In this document: piece by piece, positions 1 through 6,487 of the stretch | Numbering within the stretch: position 1 is the first letter of the stretch | Layout: every line of letters begins with the position of its first letter | Assembly (NCBI GenBank): GCA_002402575.1 | Contig: DHGD01000016.1 | Coordinates: 1 to 17,673 of the forward strand | From: Syntrophomonas sp. UBA4807 | GTDB lineage: Bacteria > Bacillota > Syntrophomonadia > Syntrophomonadales > Syntrophomonadaceae | DNA length: 17,673 nucleotides | Direction of reading: 5' to 3' | Position numbers and translations under genes: made by a program | Notes under the pieces: generated by a model | What the model was told of the DNA's origin: nothing | Database searches by the model: none | What the model saw: the letters and a program-made list of their open reading frames with translations, nothing else

Positions 1-28
1 AATTTATTGGAGGAACAGATAAAATCGT

Positions 29-2134
29 TTATATATTTGCTTCGACAGGCTTAATTGAGGATTCAGGCTCAAATGCTTTAAGCGGATTGTTTCCCAATAT
101 TTTTTCCACCTCTTCATATCCGCTGGGAAATGCGAAGTTGTAGCGGGCGGGCAGGGCAAATACGTACTTGGTATTGCGGCCCAGCTCCTTTGGGGGGATA
201 GGCGCCGCCCCCACACTGAGTTCTTCTTGCTGAATCAGGTTCCATTGATGGTGCGTAAACACCATAATGGGAATATCCTGGCGCGGGTTCTGTTCCGTCC
301 ATTGAGGATGTCTGATTAAAATCAGCGGGCCATTTTCTATATTGGGACTTTCAGAATCGATACCTTCCCATTTTTCCGTTATGATCGAATAGCCTTGCCA
401 GCTCTCCGGCAGGTAAAAAGCAAAGCCGTATTCCCCATTGCTGTACACGGCTGCATCATCATGCTCATATGAAGTAATAAGCCAGCGGTTATCGGTTTTC
501 TCCGCTTCCAGTATAATTGGCCCTCTGCCGGCCACACCGCCGTTAACCATCTCCACGCTGGTCATGGTTATAATGTCGCCCTTAATCTCGTACCTGTAAT
601 CTGACAGTTTTTCCATAGCGGTAATCTCGATACGCTCCGGCCAGGGACTTGAAGTACCCCGGCCCGGAGCATTGTCAGGTTCATTTTGCCACTTGTCCAG
701 AAGCCTAGGCGATACTAAATCGCCATAGTTTTCCTGCAGGCTGTTTTTAACCGTCTCCGCTGGGGCCAGAAGCGAGACATTCTTCAGTTTGCTGCCAAAG
801 TCCGCAACCAGTTGCATTACTGCAGCTTCATCGCTGTCAGCCTGGTTGGGCGGGGCGGATGGGAGTGCGACAGGAAACGTCCTTATCCCGGCGGCATAAG
901 GCGCGATTTCATATTGCAGGAAATACACGATGAGGTTCCCGTTCTCCAGGTAAAAACGCTGCTCCTCATTTATGCCCTGAAACCCTTGCTCTCCCTCAAA
1001 ATATACGTCCGGATCAAGCTCAATTATGGACTTTACCCTTTCATTAATCATTTCTATATAGTTCGAGCCGGGGGCGAATAGATCGCTTAATGCCAGTTCC
1101 CGGCCGGTATTCAAATCAAAATTATAGGCCACCCGATCAGTCATGCCATGGGCTCCGCCGGTATAGGTGTAATAATCCACATAGAAACTCAGTCTGTCTC
1201 GGGTCACATAATACTGATTAAAGCGGCTCACAATCTCGTAGGTGTGGTAAGGCTCAGCCAGTATAAAATCTGAATCAAGTTGAGCTTGTTTTATCATAGC
1301 GTCCTGCCGCTGCAGGGCGTCGTTTTCCATAACCTCATTCAAACGGGCTTGTGTCTTTTCATCCTGCAGCCCGGTAATGACAGGAATATTCAGCTCTATG
1401 TTTATAAGCGGCGATGAGGTTTTTACTGCTTTATACTCCAGTTTAACCGCAGGAGTGGGACCAGTCTGCACGGGATTCATCGCGATCAGTTTAACGCATT
1501 GATTTAAAACCTTAGCCAGTTCAGCCCGCTTGATGGAATCATACGGACGGAAAAGATTATCGTTCCCTTTCATGATGCCGGTGTTGCTTACAAATACCAC
1601 AGCATTGACATCGTCCCGCGAGAGCTGGGCGGTATCATCATATAGCGGCATCAGCATGATCATGGGTACGGTGATTCCCTTGGCCTGAAAAGCCTTGTAA
1701 ATACTCCTGGCGACCTCAATCCTGCTGACATTTTCTTCCCCCGCAAAATTACCTTCGGGGGAAAACAGGCGGTTGATGGCGCCCAGAACTACAGCCTGAC
1801 TGTACCAGGCTTCTTCGCGCAGATCATAGTAATAATCACTGGCCTTAGGTTCCTGCATAAACCGCATATTCCCGTAATCCAAATCAAAAGCCCGGGCTAA
1901 AACAACCGCCAGTTGGAAACGGTTTACTTTTTCTTCCGGCGCAAAGGTATTATAACCAAACTCATTTACCCCGGCGCCCTGCATTAAACCCTGCTTATAG
2001 GCAGCTTCGATTTCATTTGCAGCCCAGTGTCCCTGGATATCGATAAAAGTCCCCGAAGACAATTCAGCACTGGCCGTTCCGGCAGGAAACAACAGGAATA
2101 CTGCCAACACCAGATAACAAACCAGCTTTTTCAT
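29..2134 (-). CDS. S-layer-anchored protein with DUF4163/DUF3298 (RsiV-like) domains
   Basis: This 701-residue protein begins with a signal peptide (residues 1-23, hydrophobic core, AxA-type cleavage at ASA23). Three S-layer homology modules follow, at about 29-78, 98-147 and 163-212; such modules bind pyruvylated secondary wall polymer, so the protein should sit outside the cell on the wall. Residues 240-330 resemble DUF4163 and 325-425 resemble DUF3298, with the typical GGAHG motif at 326-330 followed by a 'dLnTGrelaLsDLF' stretch. The same pair forms the extracellular part of the anti-sigma factor RsiV, but no transmembrane helix or sigma-binding part is present here. Residues 565-690 contain a 'YGFaFyLPeSWqGY' segment seen in other clostridial surface proteins. 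The ATG lies behind a GGGGTG ribosome binding site. The domain calls are from recall; the ligand is unknown. Confidence 0.85.
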   Translation of the reverse strand: MKKLVCYLVLAVFLLFPAGTASAELSSGTFIDIQGHWAANEIEAAYKQGLMQGAGVNEFGYNTFAPEEKVNRFQLAVVLARAFDLDYGNMRFMQEPKASDYYYDLREEAWYSQAVVLGAINRLFSPEGNFAGEENVSRIEVARSIYKAFQAKGITVPMIMLMPLYDDTAQLSRDDVNAVVFVSNTGIMKGNDNLFRPYDSIKRAELAKVLNQCVKLIAMNPVQTGPTPAVKLEYKAVKTSSPLINIELNIPVITGLQDEKTQARLNEVMENDALQRQDAMIKQAQLDSDFILAEPYHTYEIVSRFNQYYVTRDRLSFYVDYYTYTGGAHGMTDRVAYNFDLNTGRELALSDLFAPGSNYIEMINERVKSIIELDPDVYFEGEQGFQGINEEQRFYLENGNLIVYFLQYEIAPYAAGIRTFPVALPSAPPNQADSDEAAVMQLVADFGSKLKNVSLLAPAETVKNSLQENYGDLVSPRLLDKWQNEPDNAPGRGTSSPWPERIEITAMEKLSDYRYEIKGDIITMTSVEMVNGGVAGRGPIILEAEKTDNRWLITSYEHDDAAVYSNGEYGFAFYLPESWQGYSIITEKWEGIDSESPNIENGPLILIRHPQWTEQNPRQDIPIMVFTHHQWNLIQQEELSVGAAPIPPKELGRNTKYVFALPARYNFAFPSGYEEVEKILGNNPLKAFEPESSIKPVEANI

Positions 2135-2223
2135 AGCTTCACCCCGCCTCTCGTTTCTTCATCTATTGTTACGCAAGTAGAATGGGAATCTTGCAATCCC
2201 GGAAGATCAATAGTTTTAGAACC

Positions 2224-2253
2224 TTGTCAGCATTGTCAGCAACCCCGTCCCCT
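2224..2253. repeat. Left remnant of the 15-bp tandem repeat interrupted by the insertion sequence
   Basis: The sequence next to the element's left border in the window contains ACCCCGTCCCCT (2242-2253). This is the same as the repeat units on the other side of the element at 3987-4070. Just outside it is a degenerate double TTGTCAGCA (2224-2240). With the right-hand array this shows that the element landed inside a pre-existing repeat array. Confidence 0.75.
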
Positions 2254-2256
2254 GAT

Positions 2257-2267
2257 ATGGAAGGGCC
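2257..2267 (+). repeat. Right-end subterminal inverted repeat of the IS1111-type element
   Basis: ATGGAAGGGCC, a perfect inverted match to 3971-3981. On the minus strand it is followed inward by TTGACA (2274-2269), a consensus -35 hexamer that points out of the element. Confidence 0.85.
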
Positions 2268-2269
2268 TT

Positions 2270-2570
2270 GTCAAGCCCCCCAATAAAGTTTTAAAGATAA
2301 GAATAGTCCATCTATCCCAAGTAATGACACACATCGTTTGAGTTGCCTTGAGAAAATTAGGATATCATAAAGTTGGCTCTTTCCCACCTGGAGGATAGGG
2401 CAATGCTGAGGAGCAACCCGAGCGCCAGAGGGGGTTCTGCCGGGGATAGCAGGGGTAACTTAGTTGCCCCTCATCCTTTATTGCTATCCCTGTGGAGAAC
2501 AAAAGCGGTAAACCTTTTTCAGTGGTTCTCATCTCCTTACCCAAGGTGCAGGGGGCAATAGGCAGTTGGG
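2270..2570 (-). other. Extra non-coding, stem-rich part of the IS right end
   Basis: About 300 bp between the predicted bridge RNA and the element border hold no credible gene; the short plus-strand ORF at 2373-2561 has no ribosome binding site or recognisable composition. The region has nested complementarity. On the plus strand GGGATAGCA (2444-2452) pairs with TGCTATCCC (2482-2490), enclosing GGGGTAACT (2453-2461) and AGTTGCCCC (2463-2471), which pair with one G-U. Next to it GAGAAC (2495-2500) can pair with GTTCTC (2525-2530). It may be a 3' extension of the bridge RNA or a separate structured RNA; I cannot tell which. Confidence 0.5.
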
Positions 2571-2575
2571 CTTAT

Positions 2576-2742
2576 CGACGGTTGCTCAACCTGATATACG
2601 TGTATTGGTTAACACAAGACTTTTATACGTCGGGAGCTGCCCCGGTCTCGACATCGTGCATCAGATCGTAAAGTCTGGCACATAGGGGACGCCGGGGTTT
2701 CTCCTTACCGTGGCCGAACTTGCCTACTGGCCTCCACACCTT
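2576..2742 (-). ncRNA. Predicted bridge RNA (seekRNA) of the IS1111-type element
   Basis: Read on the minus strand, this region forms a 5' stem-loop and then two guide loops. In the 5' stem-loop GTGG (2737-2734) pairs with CCAC (2713-2710). The target-binding loop is closed by CCCCGG (2697-2692) and CCGGGG (2645-2640). Inside it are CGTCCCCT (2691-2684), identical to the left target plus core at 2246-2253; a hairpin with GTGC-CAGA paired to TCTG-GCAC (2681-2656); and TGTCGAG (2653-2647), complementary to CTTGACA (3987-3993) with one G-T wobble. The donor-binding loop is closed by CGACG (2632-2628) and CGTCG (2580-2576). It holds AAAAGTCT (2624-2617; 5 of 8 match the element tip TTATGTCT), a GTGT/ACAC hairpin, and TATATCAG (2598-2591), which pairs with CTGATATG (2252-2259) through 7 Watson-Crick pairs and one U-G. 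A location downstream of the transposase fits the IS1111 group. The exact ends are not visible. Confidence 0.82.
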
Positions 2743-2748
2743 GAATTT

Positions 2749-2779
2749 GATTTCTTATTCCCTTGATTATTAAGAAATC
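2749..2779 (-). other. 9-bp perfect hairpin spanning the transposase stop codon
   Basis: GATTTCTTA (2749-2757) and TAAGAAATC (2771-2779) are perfect inverted copies with a 13-nt loop; the transposase TAA stop lies in the stem. On the minus strand it ends about 10 nt before the predicted bridge RNA. No U tract follows, so it is not a classical terminator. It could separate or process the mRNA and the bridge RNA. Confidence 0.55.
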
Positions 2780-3891
2780 TTCTGAAGCTTATTCTTCTGC
2801 CTTAGTTCTTGAGTTATCGCCCACATAAAACCTAATAACTCCCGTGCAACTGCAACTGCCGCAGTTTGACTTGGTTTACCCCGGCCTGATAAACGACGAA
2901 ACTTTAAATTAAGCCGGTGTTGGGCCTGCCATGATATTGCCTTTATTTCTTCTGTTTGTCCTTCCTGTCGCTTCTTTAGTCCTGTTCCGATTGCTGGTTG
3001 ACGTCGGTAGTGCCAGGCCGACTCTACTATTACCCTTCGGATATGTGCATTACCCGATTTAGTTATTCTGCCTTGATACCGGCTGCCTCCGCTGGAGGAT
3101 TCACTCGGAACTAGTCCCACGTAAGACATTAATTGTTTCGGCGAATCAAATCTACTTAAGTCACCTGCTTCAGATACTACGGTAACAGCAGTAATCAGAC
3201 CGACTCCACGTAAAGCCTGAAACGCTGCAATGACTGGAGCTTGTTCACTATATTTGACCAACTCGGTAATCTCTTCTTCCAAACGCTTTTTCCTGGCTTC
3301 CGCTTCTTCTAATGCATGAAGGTATTCTTTTAGTACAATACCTTGAGCAGCCTGGTTGAAAGCCAAACTGTTCAACCATTGACAGTACTTGATTGTCCAG
3401 GCCTTTACACCATGCTCGGGCCTTTTTTCTAATCGTAAAAGCATTTTGCCAATTTGATTACGCTTTCGGATTATGTCTTCTTGGGTGTCTTCACGAGCCC
3501 GTACTAGGTCACGCAGGGCTTCTTGCTTTTCATCCGGCACCCAGACCGGGGTTAATTCACCGCTACGTAATAATTGGGCTAGTTTTTTTGCGTCACGTCG
3601 GTCGGTTTTTACCCTTTCACCAGGTTTTCTTGGTATCAGAGACGGGGCCGCTACCATACACGTTGACCCTGCCGCTTTTAGCTGACGATATATCCCGTAA
3701 CCGCATGGACCTGCTTCGTAACAAAAATACAGGCTCTCTGCCGGACCTAATTTGCGTATCAGCTTTGCTATGGCGTCTGGACTGTTAATTATCGTCCCCA
3801 GGGATTCCGCTGCTTCCCGACCTTCCTTGGCAACTGCTACTGCAATGCTGTCTTTGTGTACATCAAGTCCTACAAATTTGGTATACTTCAT
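2770..3891 (-). CDS. IS110-family (IS1111 group) DEDD/serine recombinase transposase
   Basis: This 373-residue protein is the recombinase of the surrounding element; in this family it uses an RNA guide to join donor and target at a dinucleotide core. The N-terminal RuvC-like DEDD domain shows D10 (FVGLDVHKD), E59 (CYEAGP), D97 and D100 (KTDRRDAKKL). A helical linker with charged coiled coil covers about 120-215. The Transposase_20 domain (about 222-310) has the 'lrGVGlitA' helix-hairpin-helix start and the SESSSGGS block (263-270), whose serine is the expected nucleophile, followed by GRITKSGN. Length and motifs are complete, so it is probably functional. The ATG at 3891 has AAAGGAGG upstream with a long 11-nt spacer containing the palindrome GGCTAGCC. 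Its non-coding downstream region carries the predicted bridge RNA. Confidence 0.95.
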   Translation of the reverse strand: MKYTKFVGLDVHKDSIAVAVAKEGREAAESLGTIINSPDAIAKLIRKLGPAESLYFCYEAGPCGYGIYRQLKAAGSTCMVAAPSLIPRKPGERVKTDRRDAKKLAQLLRSGELTPVWVPDEKQEALRDLVRAREDTQEDIIRKRNQIGKMLLRLEKRPEHGVKAWTIKYCQWLNSLAFNQAAQGIVLKEYLHALEEAEARKKRLEEEITELVKYSEQAPVIAAFQALRGVGLITAVTVVSEAGDLSRFDSPKQLMSYVGLVPSESSSGGSRYQGRITKSGNAHIRRVIVESAWHYRRQPAIGTGLKKRQEGQTEEIKAISWQAQHRLNLKFRRLSGRGKPSQTAAVAVARELLGFMWAITQELRQKNKLQKIS

Positions 3892-3970
3892 ACTAGGCTA
3901 GCCCTCCTTTAGCTTGTAGCTCTGTACTGTTTCGGCTTAGTATAACCTACGTATCGCTATTGGAGTGGCT

Positions 3971-3981
3971 GGCCCTTCCAT
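3971..3981 (-). repeat. Left-end subterminal inverted repeat of the IS1111-type element
   Basis: GGCCCTTCCAT on the plus strand, a perfect inverted copy of 2257-2267. On the minus strand the element tip reads ACATAATGG, so CATAAT (3985-3980) could act as a -10 hexamer when the two ends are joined in a circle. Confidence 0.85.
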
Positions 3982-3986
3982 TATGT

Positions 3987-4070
3987 CTTGACACCCTGAC
4001 ACCCGTCCCCCTGACACCCGTCCCCTTGACACCCCGTCCCCTTGACACCCGTCCCCCTGACACCCGTCCT
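3987..4070. repeat. 15-bp tandem repeat array, target of the insertion sequence
   Basis: A first partial unit (CTTGACACCC, 3987-3996) is followed by units CTGACACCCGTCCCC at 3996-4010 and 4011-4025, a 16-bp variant starting TTGACACCCCG at 4026-4041, TTGACACCCGTCCCC at 4042-4056 and a last degenerate unit at 4057-4070. The consensus is (C/T)TGACACCCGTCCCC. Units whose junction reads CGTCCCC-TTGACA (4019-4031 and 4035-4047) match the target guides of the neighbouring bridge RNA. The array has no spacers and is not CRISPR. Similar GGGGACGG/TGTCA-rich repeats are, from recall, scattered in clostridial genomes. Confidence 0.9.
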
Positions 4071-4085
4071 TGCCGGGCACGTGGG

Positions 4086-4116
4086 AAAAGAAAAAGACAG
4101 AGAAAGGCTCTCTGTC
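4086..4116 (-). terminator. Rho-independent terminator after the GlpM-like gene
   Basis: On the minus strand an 8-bp perfect stem (GACAGAGA at 4116-4109, TCTCTGTC at 4103-4096, loop GCCTT) is followed by TTTTTCTTTT. It lies about 265 nt after the stop at 4382 and probably ends the leftward cluster. The rest of 4117-4381 shows no convincing gene. Confidence 0.75.
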
Positions 4117-4381
4117 GCAAGTAGAAGTAACTTGTAAGTAGCAACTAGAGATGATTATACCCGCCATTTGCATTTTGTGAAGGGGTTTTACACGAACGAC
4201 CGCTTTTCGGGCATGAATGGCTGTAGTAGGGGCATGAACGGCACACAGCATAAATGTCACGGAACATATGGCACAAAGCTCCGTAGCTGCTAAGGCCAGC
4301 GCTGATAGTCGTTGCCGCTGCAGTGGTGATTGAGCAGGTGGAACCAGAAACTGAAGCAGGCTGTATAAAAGCAAAGCCACC

Positions 4382-4726
4382 TTACAACCAGCGCTGTGAG
4401 ACCTGTATTATCAATACGGCGGTTATAAGCCAGGCGCCAATACCAGCTAGTAGTGCCCAGCTGATGGCCATACGGCCGATACAGCAATAACAGGCGATCA
4501 AAAATGCGGCTACCGTCGGCAAGGCCAGCATGCTCAAAATGACGGTGTTCCGCAAGGCCACAGCAGGCAGGGATTGTGACAAGAAATAATAAGCTACTAC
4601 CGTTACTACGGGGAATAGAACAGCTATCCCAGCTACATGAGGATTCTTGCCCTGGCCTATCAAACTCACTATCAGGACCAGAAGTCCCCCGCAGACAAAT
4701 CTTATCATTCCCTCTTGCCAGCTCAT
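4382..4726 (-). CDS. GlpM-like (DUF3147-type) small membrane protein
   Basis: This 114-residue, very hydrophobic protein has four predicted membrane helices at about 7-24, 30-50, 60-80 and 88-110. The stretch GKNPHVAGIAVLFPVVTVVAYY (residues 26-47) resembles the GlpM family, small inner-membrane proteins of unknown mechanism, one of which lies in the Pseudomonas glycerol/alginate region. Length agrees with that family (about 110 residues). The ATG follows GGGGG at a suitable distance. It starts 40 bp after the hydrolase gene and is probably the last gene of the leftward cluster. The family assignment rests on this one stretch and on topology. Confidence 0.65.
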   Translation of the reverse strand: MSWQEGMIRFVCGGLLVLIVSLIGQGKNPHVAGIAVLFPVVTVVAYYFLSQSLPAVALRNTVILSMLALPTVAAFLIACYCCIGRMAISWALLAGIGAWLITAVLIIQVSQRWL

Positions 4727-4766
4727 GCTTCTTGCCCCCTAATCATAGGCTGGGATTAGCATATGC

Positions 4767-5525
4767 CTAACGCCACCCGAAATGGGTGTCGATCCAGTTC
4801 AGGGTTATGTCCTCGCGCACCTCCACCCGGCCGGTGAAGCGGTGATCGGCCCTTTCCACCAAACACAGGGTGGCATCCGGGCACAGGGCCGCAATCTGTT
4901 GGGCATTGAAGCAGGCCACGGTCTCATCCTCTTTGCCGTGCACCACCAGAAGCGGTTTTCCGGCCATGGCAGCCAGGTTGCGATCCATGTCCTGCCGGTT
5001 GAGGTCAGCCAAAAAATCGGGTTTCAAGTTGAAACTGCCCGCAGCGTCATTTAACCTCACCAGTTCTCCTGTCAGCAGACGCTGATAGTCTTCGCCCAGC
5101 AAAGCCCTAAAACAGCTGCTCAGGTCGAAGGGTGCCGACCATAGAATATAACCGATCGCCCCCGTTATATGTGGCGCTGCGGCGATGACCGTACTGCCTC
5201 CGAAGCTGCGCCCTAAGAGAAGCTGAGGCAGTTTGTAGCATCTATCAATATAGGAGCATACCTGTTCGAGATCTCCGGCCTGCCCGGTCAGGGTCAGGTC
5301 GCAGAACTGCCCTGGACTCTCCCCGCTGCCACGGAAGTCGAAAGCCACCACCAGAAAGCCCCGCTGCGTCAGCCTGGCCGCGAAGCTATAGATATGGCCG
5401 CTGTTTTCCTTGGCGCCACGAAAACCGTGACACACTACTACAGCGCCCCGGGGTTCAGCCTCAGGGGTGAAAAGCAAGGCCATCACATATTGTGCGTCAT
5501 TGACTGGAATCGATATCTTCTCCAT
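4767..5525 (-). CDS. Alpha/beta-hydrolase family protein
   Basis: A 252-residue cytoplasmic serine hydrolase of the alpha/beta fold, lacking a signal peptide. The oxyanion region is CHGFRG (32-37), followed by FDFRGSGES (62-70). The nucleophile elbow is GRSFGG with Ser107. The acid is likely Asp200 in HGKEDETV, and the base His228 in ADHRF. This pattern fits the esterase/acylaminopeptidase-like group that removes or transfers acyl groups, but the substrate cannot be read from the sequence. It begins 9 nt after the stop of the upstream zinc-ribbon gene, with a weak GAGAGTGG ribosome binding site, so translational coupling is likely. Confidence 0.9.
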   Translation of the reverse strand: MEKISIPVNDAQYVMALLFTPEAEPRGAVVVCHGFRGAKENSGHIYSFAARLTQRGFLVVAFDFRGSGESPGQFCDLTLTGQAGDLEQVCSYIDRCYKLPQLLLGRSFGGSTVIAAAPHITGAIGYILWSAPFDLSSCFRALLGEDYQRLLTGELVRLNDAAGSFNLKPDFLADLNRQDMDRNLAAMAGKPLLVVHGKEDETVACFNAQQIAALCPDATLCLVERADHRFTGRVEVREDITLNWIDTHFGWR

Positions 5526-5534
5526 GGGCCACTC

Positions 5535-5717
5535 TCACATGGGTTTTTTGGGCTTGTTCTTTTCCTCGGATTCGTGCTGCACCCGGTAATTGCACAGGTC
5601 GCAGATAAAGGTTGCCACCGCTTTCTCCTGTTCGACCAGTTTTTTGTAGTCTTTGTGGGATTCGTCCACTGTGTAGGTTTTGCTACACATCAGACAACGA
5701 GCTGAAATCGTATCCAT
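5535..5717 (-). CDS. Small zinc-ribbon protein, DUF2197 (YlaI)-like
   Basis: A 60-residue protein with two CxxC knuckles, Cys8/Cys11 and Cys39/Cys42, separated by a charged helix, and a lysine/glutamate-rich tail. This layout, with 'CdlC' in the second knuckle, resembles the DUF2197/YlaI family of small zinc-binding proteins in Bacillota, of unknown function. A GGGAGG ribosome binding site stands at an ideal distance from the ATG. It lies 23 nt after the cysteine-cluster gene and 9 nt before the hydrolase, so the three are probably cotranscribed. Confidence 0.75.
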   Translation of the reverse strand: MDTISARCLMCSKTYTVDESHKDYKKLVEQEKAVATFICDLCNYRVQHESEEKNKPKKPM

Positions 5718-5740
5718 GGTTAATCCTCCCTACCCCATTT

Positions 5741-6406
5741 TTACTCTAATAGTAGCATCTTACGCCATAAATCGAAAGACAGTATCCTTGCCAGTCTCAC
5801 CTCACTATAACTGGTTTTTCCGGTAAAATAGCCTTTGGGCCAGTCGCGCTGATTGAGCTGTCCCTGATAACTGCGATTGACCGGAAAAGGCTGTCCAATC
5901 CTTTGAAATCCCGCTATACTGCTGCGCACCAGTTCATCCATACCGGCATTGACAATCTGGCCGCGCATGGCTTCGAAGATCGGTCCGGTCTTGCAGCACA
6001 GGTAGGTCTGGCAGGCAAAGGGGCGGGCTGCATAAACTCTACAGCGCCCCTGCGTATTGAGGAAAACGCACTTTCCTCCCCGCACCCGGCGCAGGGTGAT
6101 ATCGGCTGCCGGACCCTGCAATTCCACCCACAGATAGCGGAAAACCTCGGTCTCGCCTACCCCTAGGGTCTCCCTGAGCTGTCTCACATCCACCGAGGTG
6201 ACCGGCAGCGGCTCCTGGCAGCACAGATCACAGCCCGCGCAATCTACGCGGTTTCCGGGCCACAGGCGGGGCAGATTCATCTCCTGGTATGCCTGATTAA
6301 GCTCATCCAACAGCCCTTGCACGGTTATTTTCGAATCGCGGACTTTTATGTCGAAGCCCGGCTGGCCTTTAAATCTGGCCGGAGTGACCAGGATACGGGA
6401 ATTCAT
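5741..6406 (-). CDS. YkgJ-family cysteine-cluster (CxxCxxCC) protein
   Basis: This 221-residue protein has the family signature CAGCDLCC (Cys56, 59, 62, 63) and a second group, Cys113, 122, 132, 137 and 138, in 'GKCvFL...GRCrvYaaRPfaCqtYlCC'. Pfam PF03692 proteins of this type bind zinc or an iron-sulfur cluster; a few act in flagellar lysine methylation (FliB-like) and most are uncharacterised. The sequence shows no methyltransferase motif. The first 45 residues are a separate short domain. The ATG follows GGGGGG. It is the first gene after the chemoreceptor, but a hairpin at 6427-6457 lies between them. Confidence 0.85.
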   Translation of the reverse strand: MNSRILVTPARFKGQPGFDIKVRDSKITVQGLLDELNQAYQEMNLPRLWPGNRVDCAGCDLCCQEPLPVTSVDVRQLRETLGVGETEVFRYLWVELQGPAADITLRRVRGGKCVFLNTQGRCRVYAARPFACQTYLCCKTGPIFEAMRGQIVNAGMDELVRSSIAGFQRIGQPFPVNRSYQGQLNQRDWPKGYFTGKTSYSEVRLARILSFDLWRKMLLLE

Positions 6407-6426
6407 GATTTATCCCCCCAAACAGG

Positions 6427-6457
6427 AAGAGGCTATCCCATAGCAGGAGAGCCTCTT
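6427..6457 (-). terminator. Hairpin after the chemoreceptor gene, possible weak terminator
   Basis: AAGAGGCT (6427-6434) and AGCCTCTT (6450-6457) form a perfect 8-bp stem about 30 nt beyond the chemoreceptor stop. The following minus-strand sequence has only a short T run (CTGTTTG), so termination may be partial. Confidence 0.4.
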
Positions 6458-6487
6458 GCCGCGATATGCTTCGCTGGTTATGCCGGC

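Larger units (their letters stand above)
2254..3986 (-). mobile_element. Complete IS110-family element, IS1111 group, with bridge RNA
   Basis: The element contains one DEDD transposase gene on the minus strand, about 95 bp of left end (3892-3986) and about 500 bp of non-coding right end (2254-2769). Its 11-bp subterminal inverted repeats, ATGGAAGGGCC, lie at 2257-2267 (plus) and 3971-3981 (minus). Outside them are short unpaired tips, GAT at 2254-2256 and TATGT at 3982-3986, and then a CT dinucleotide on each side (2252-2253 and 3987-3988). Merging the two CTs rebuilds CCCCGTCCC-CT-TGACACCC, identical to 4032-4050, so the borders are supported by the empty-site sequence. There is no other target duplication. 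Subterminal repeats and a long non-coding region downstream of the transposase are features of the IS1111 group. Confidence 0.9.

Noticed and set aside
2250..2276. Outward promoter of the integrated element driving the S-layer gene
   Set aside because: TTGACA points that way but the flanking GC-rich repeat gives no -10 hexamer at 16-19 nt.
3987..4070. Possible CRISPR array
   Set aside because: Units of 15-16 bp follow each other directly with no spacers, and no cas gene is near.
3937..4380. 147-codon minus-strand frame directly after the GlpM-like gene, opening with GTG
   Set aside because: Its C-terminal third is translated tandem repeat and IS end, the terminator at 4086-4116 lies inside it, the composition is Cys-rich and irregular, and the ribosome binding site is weak.
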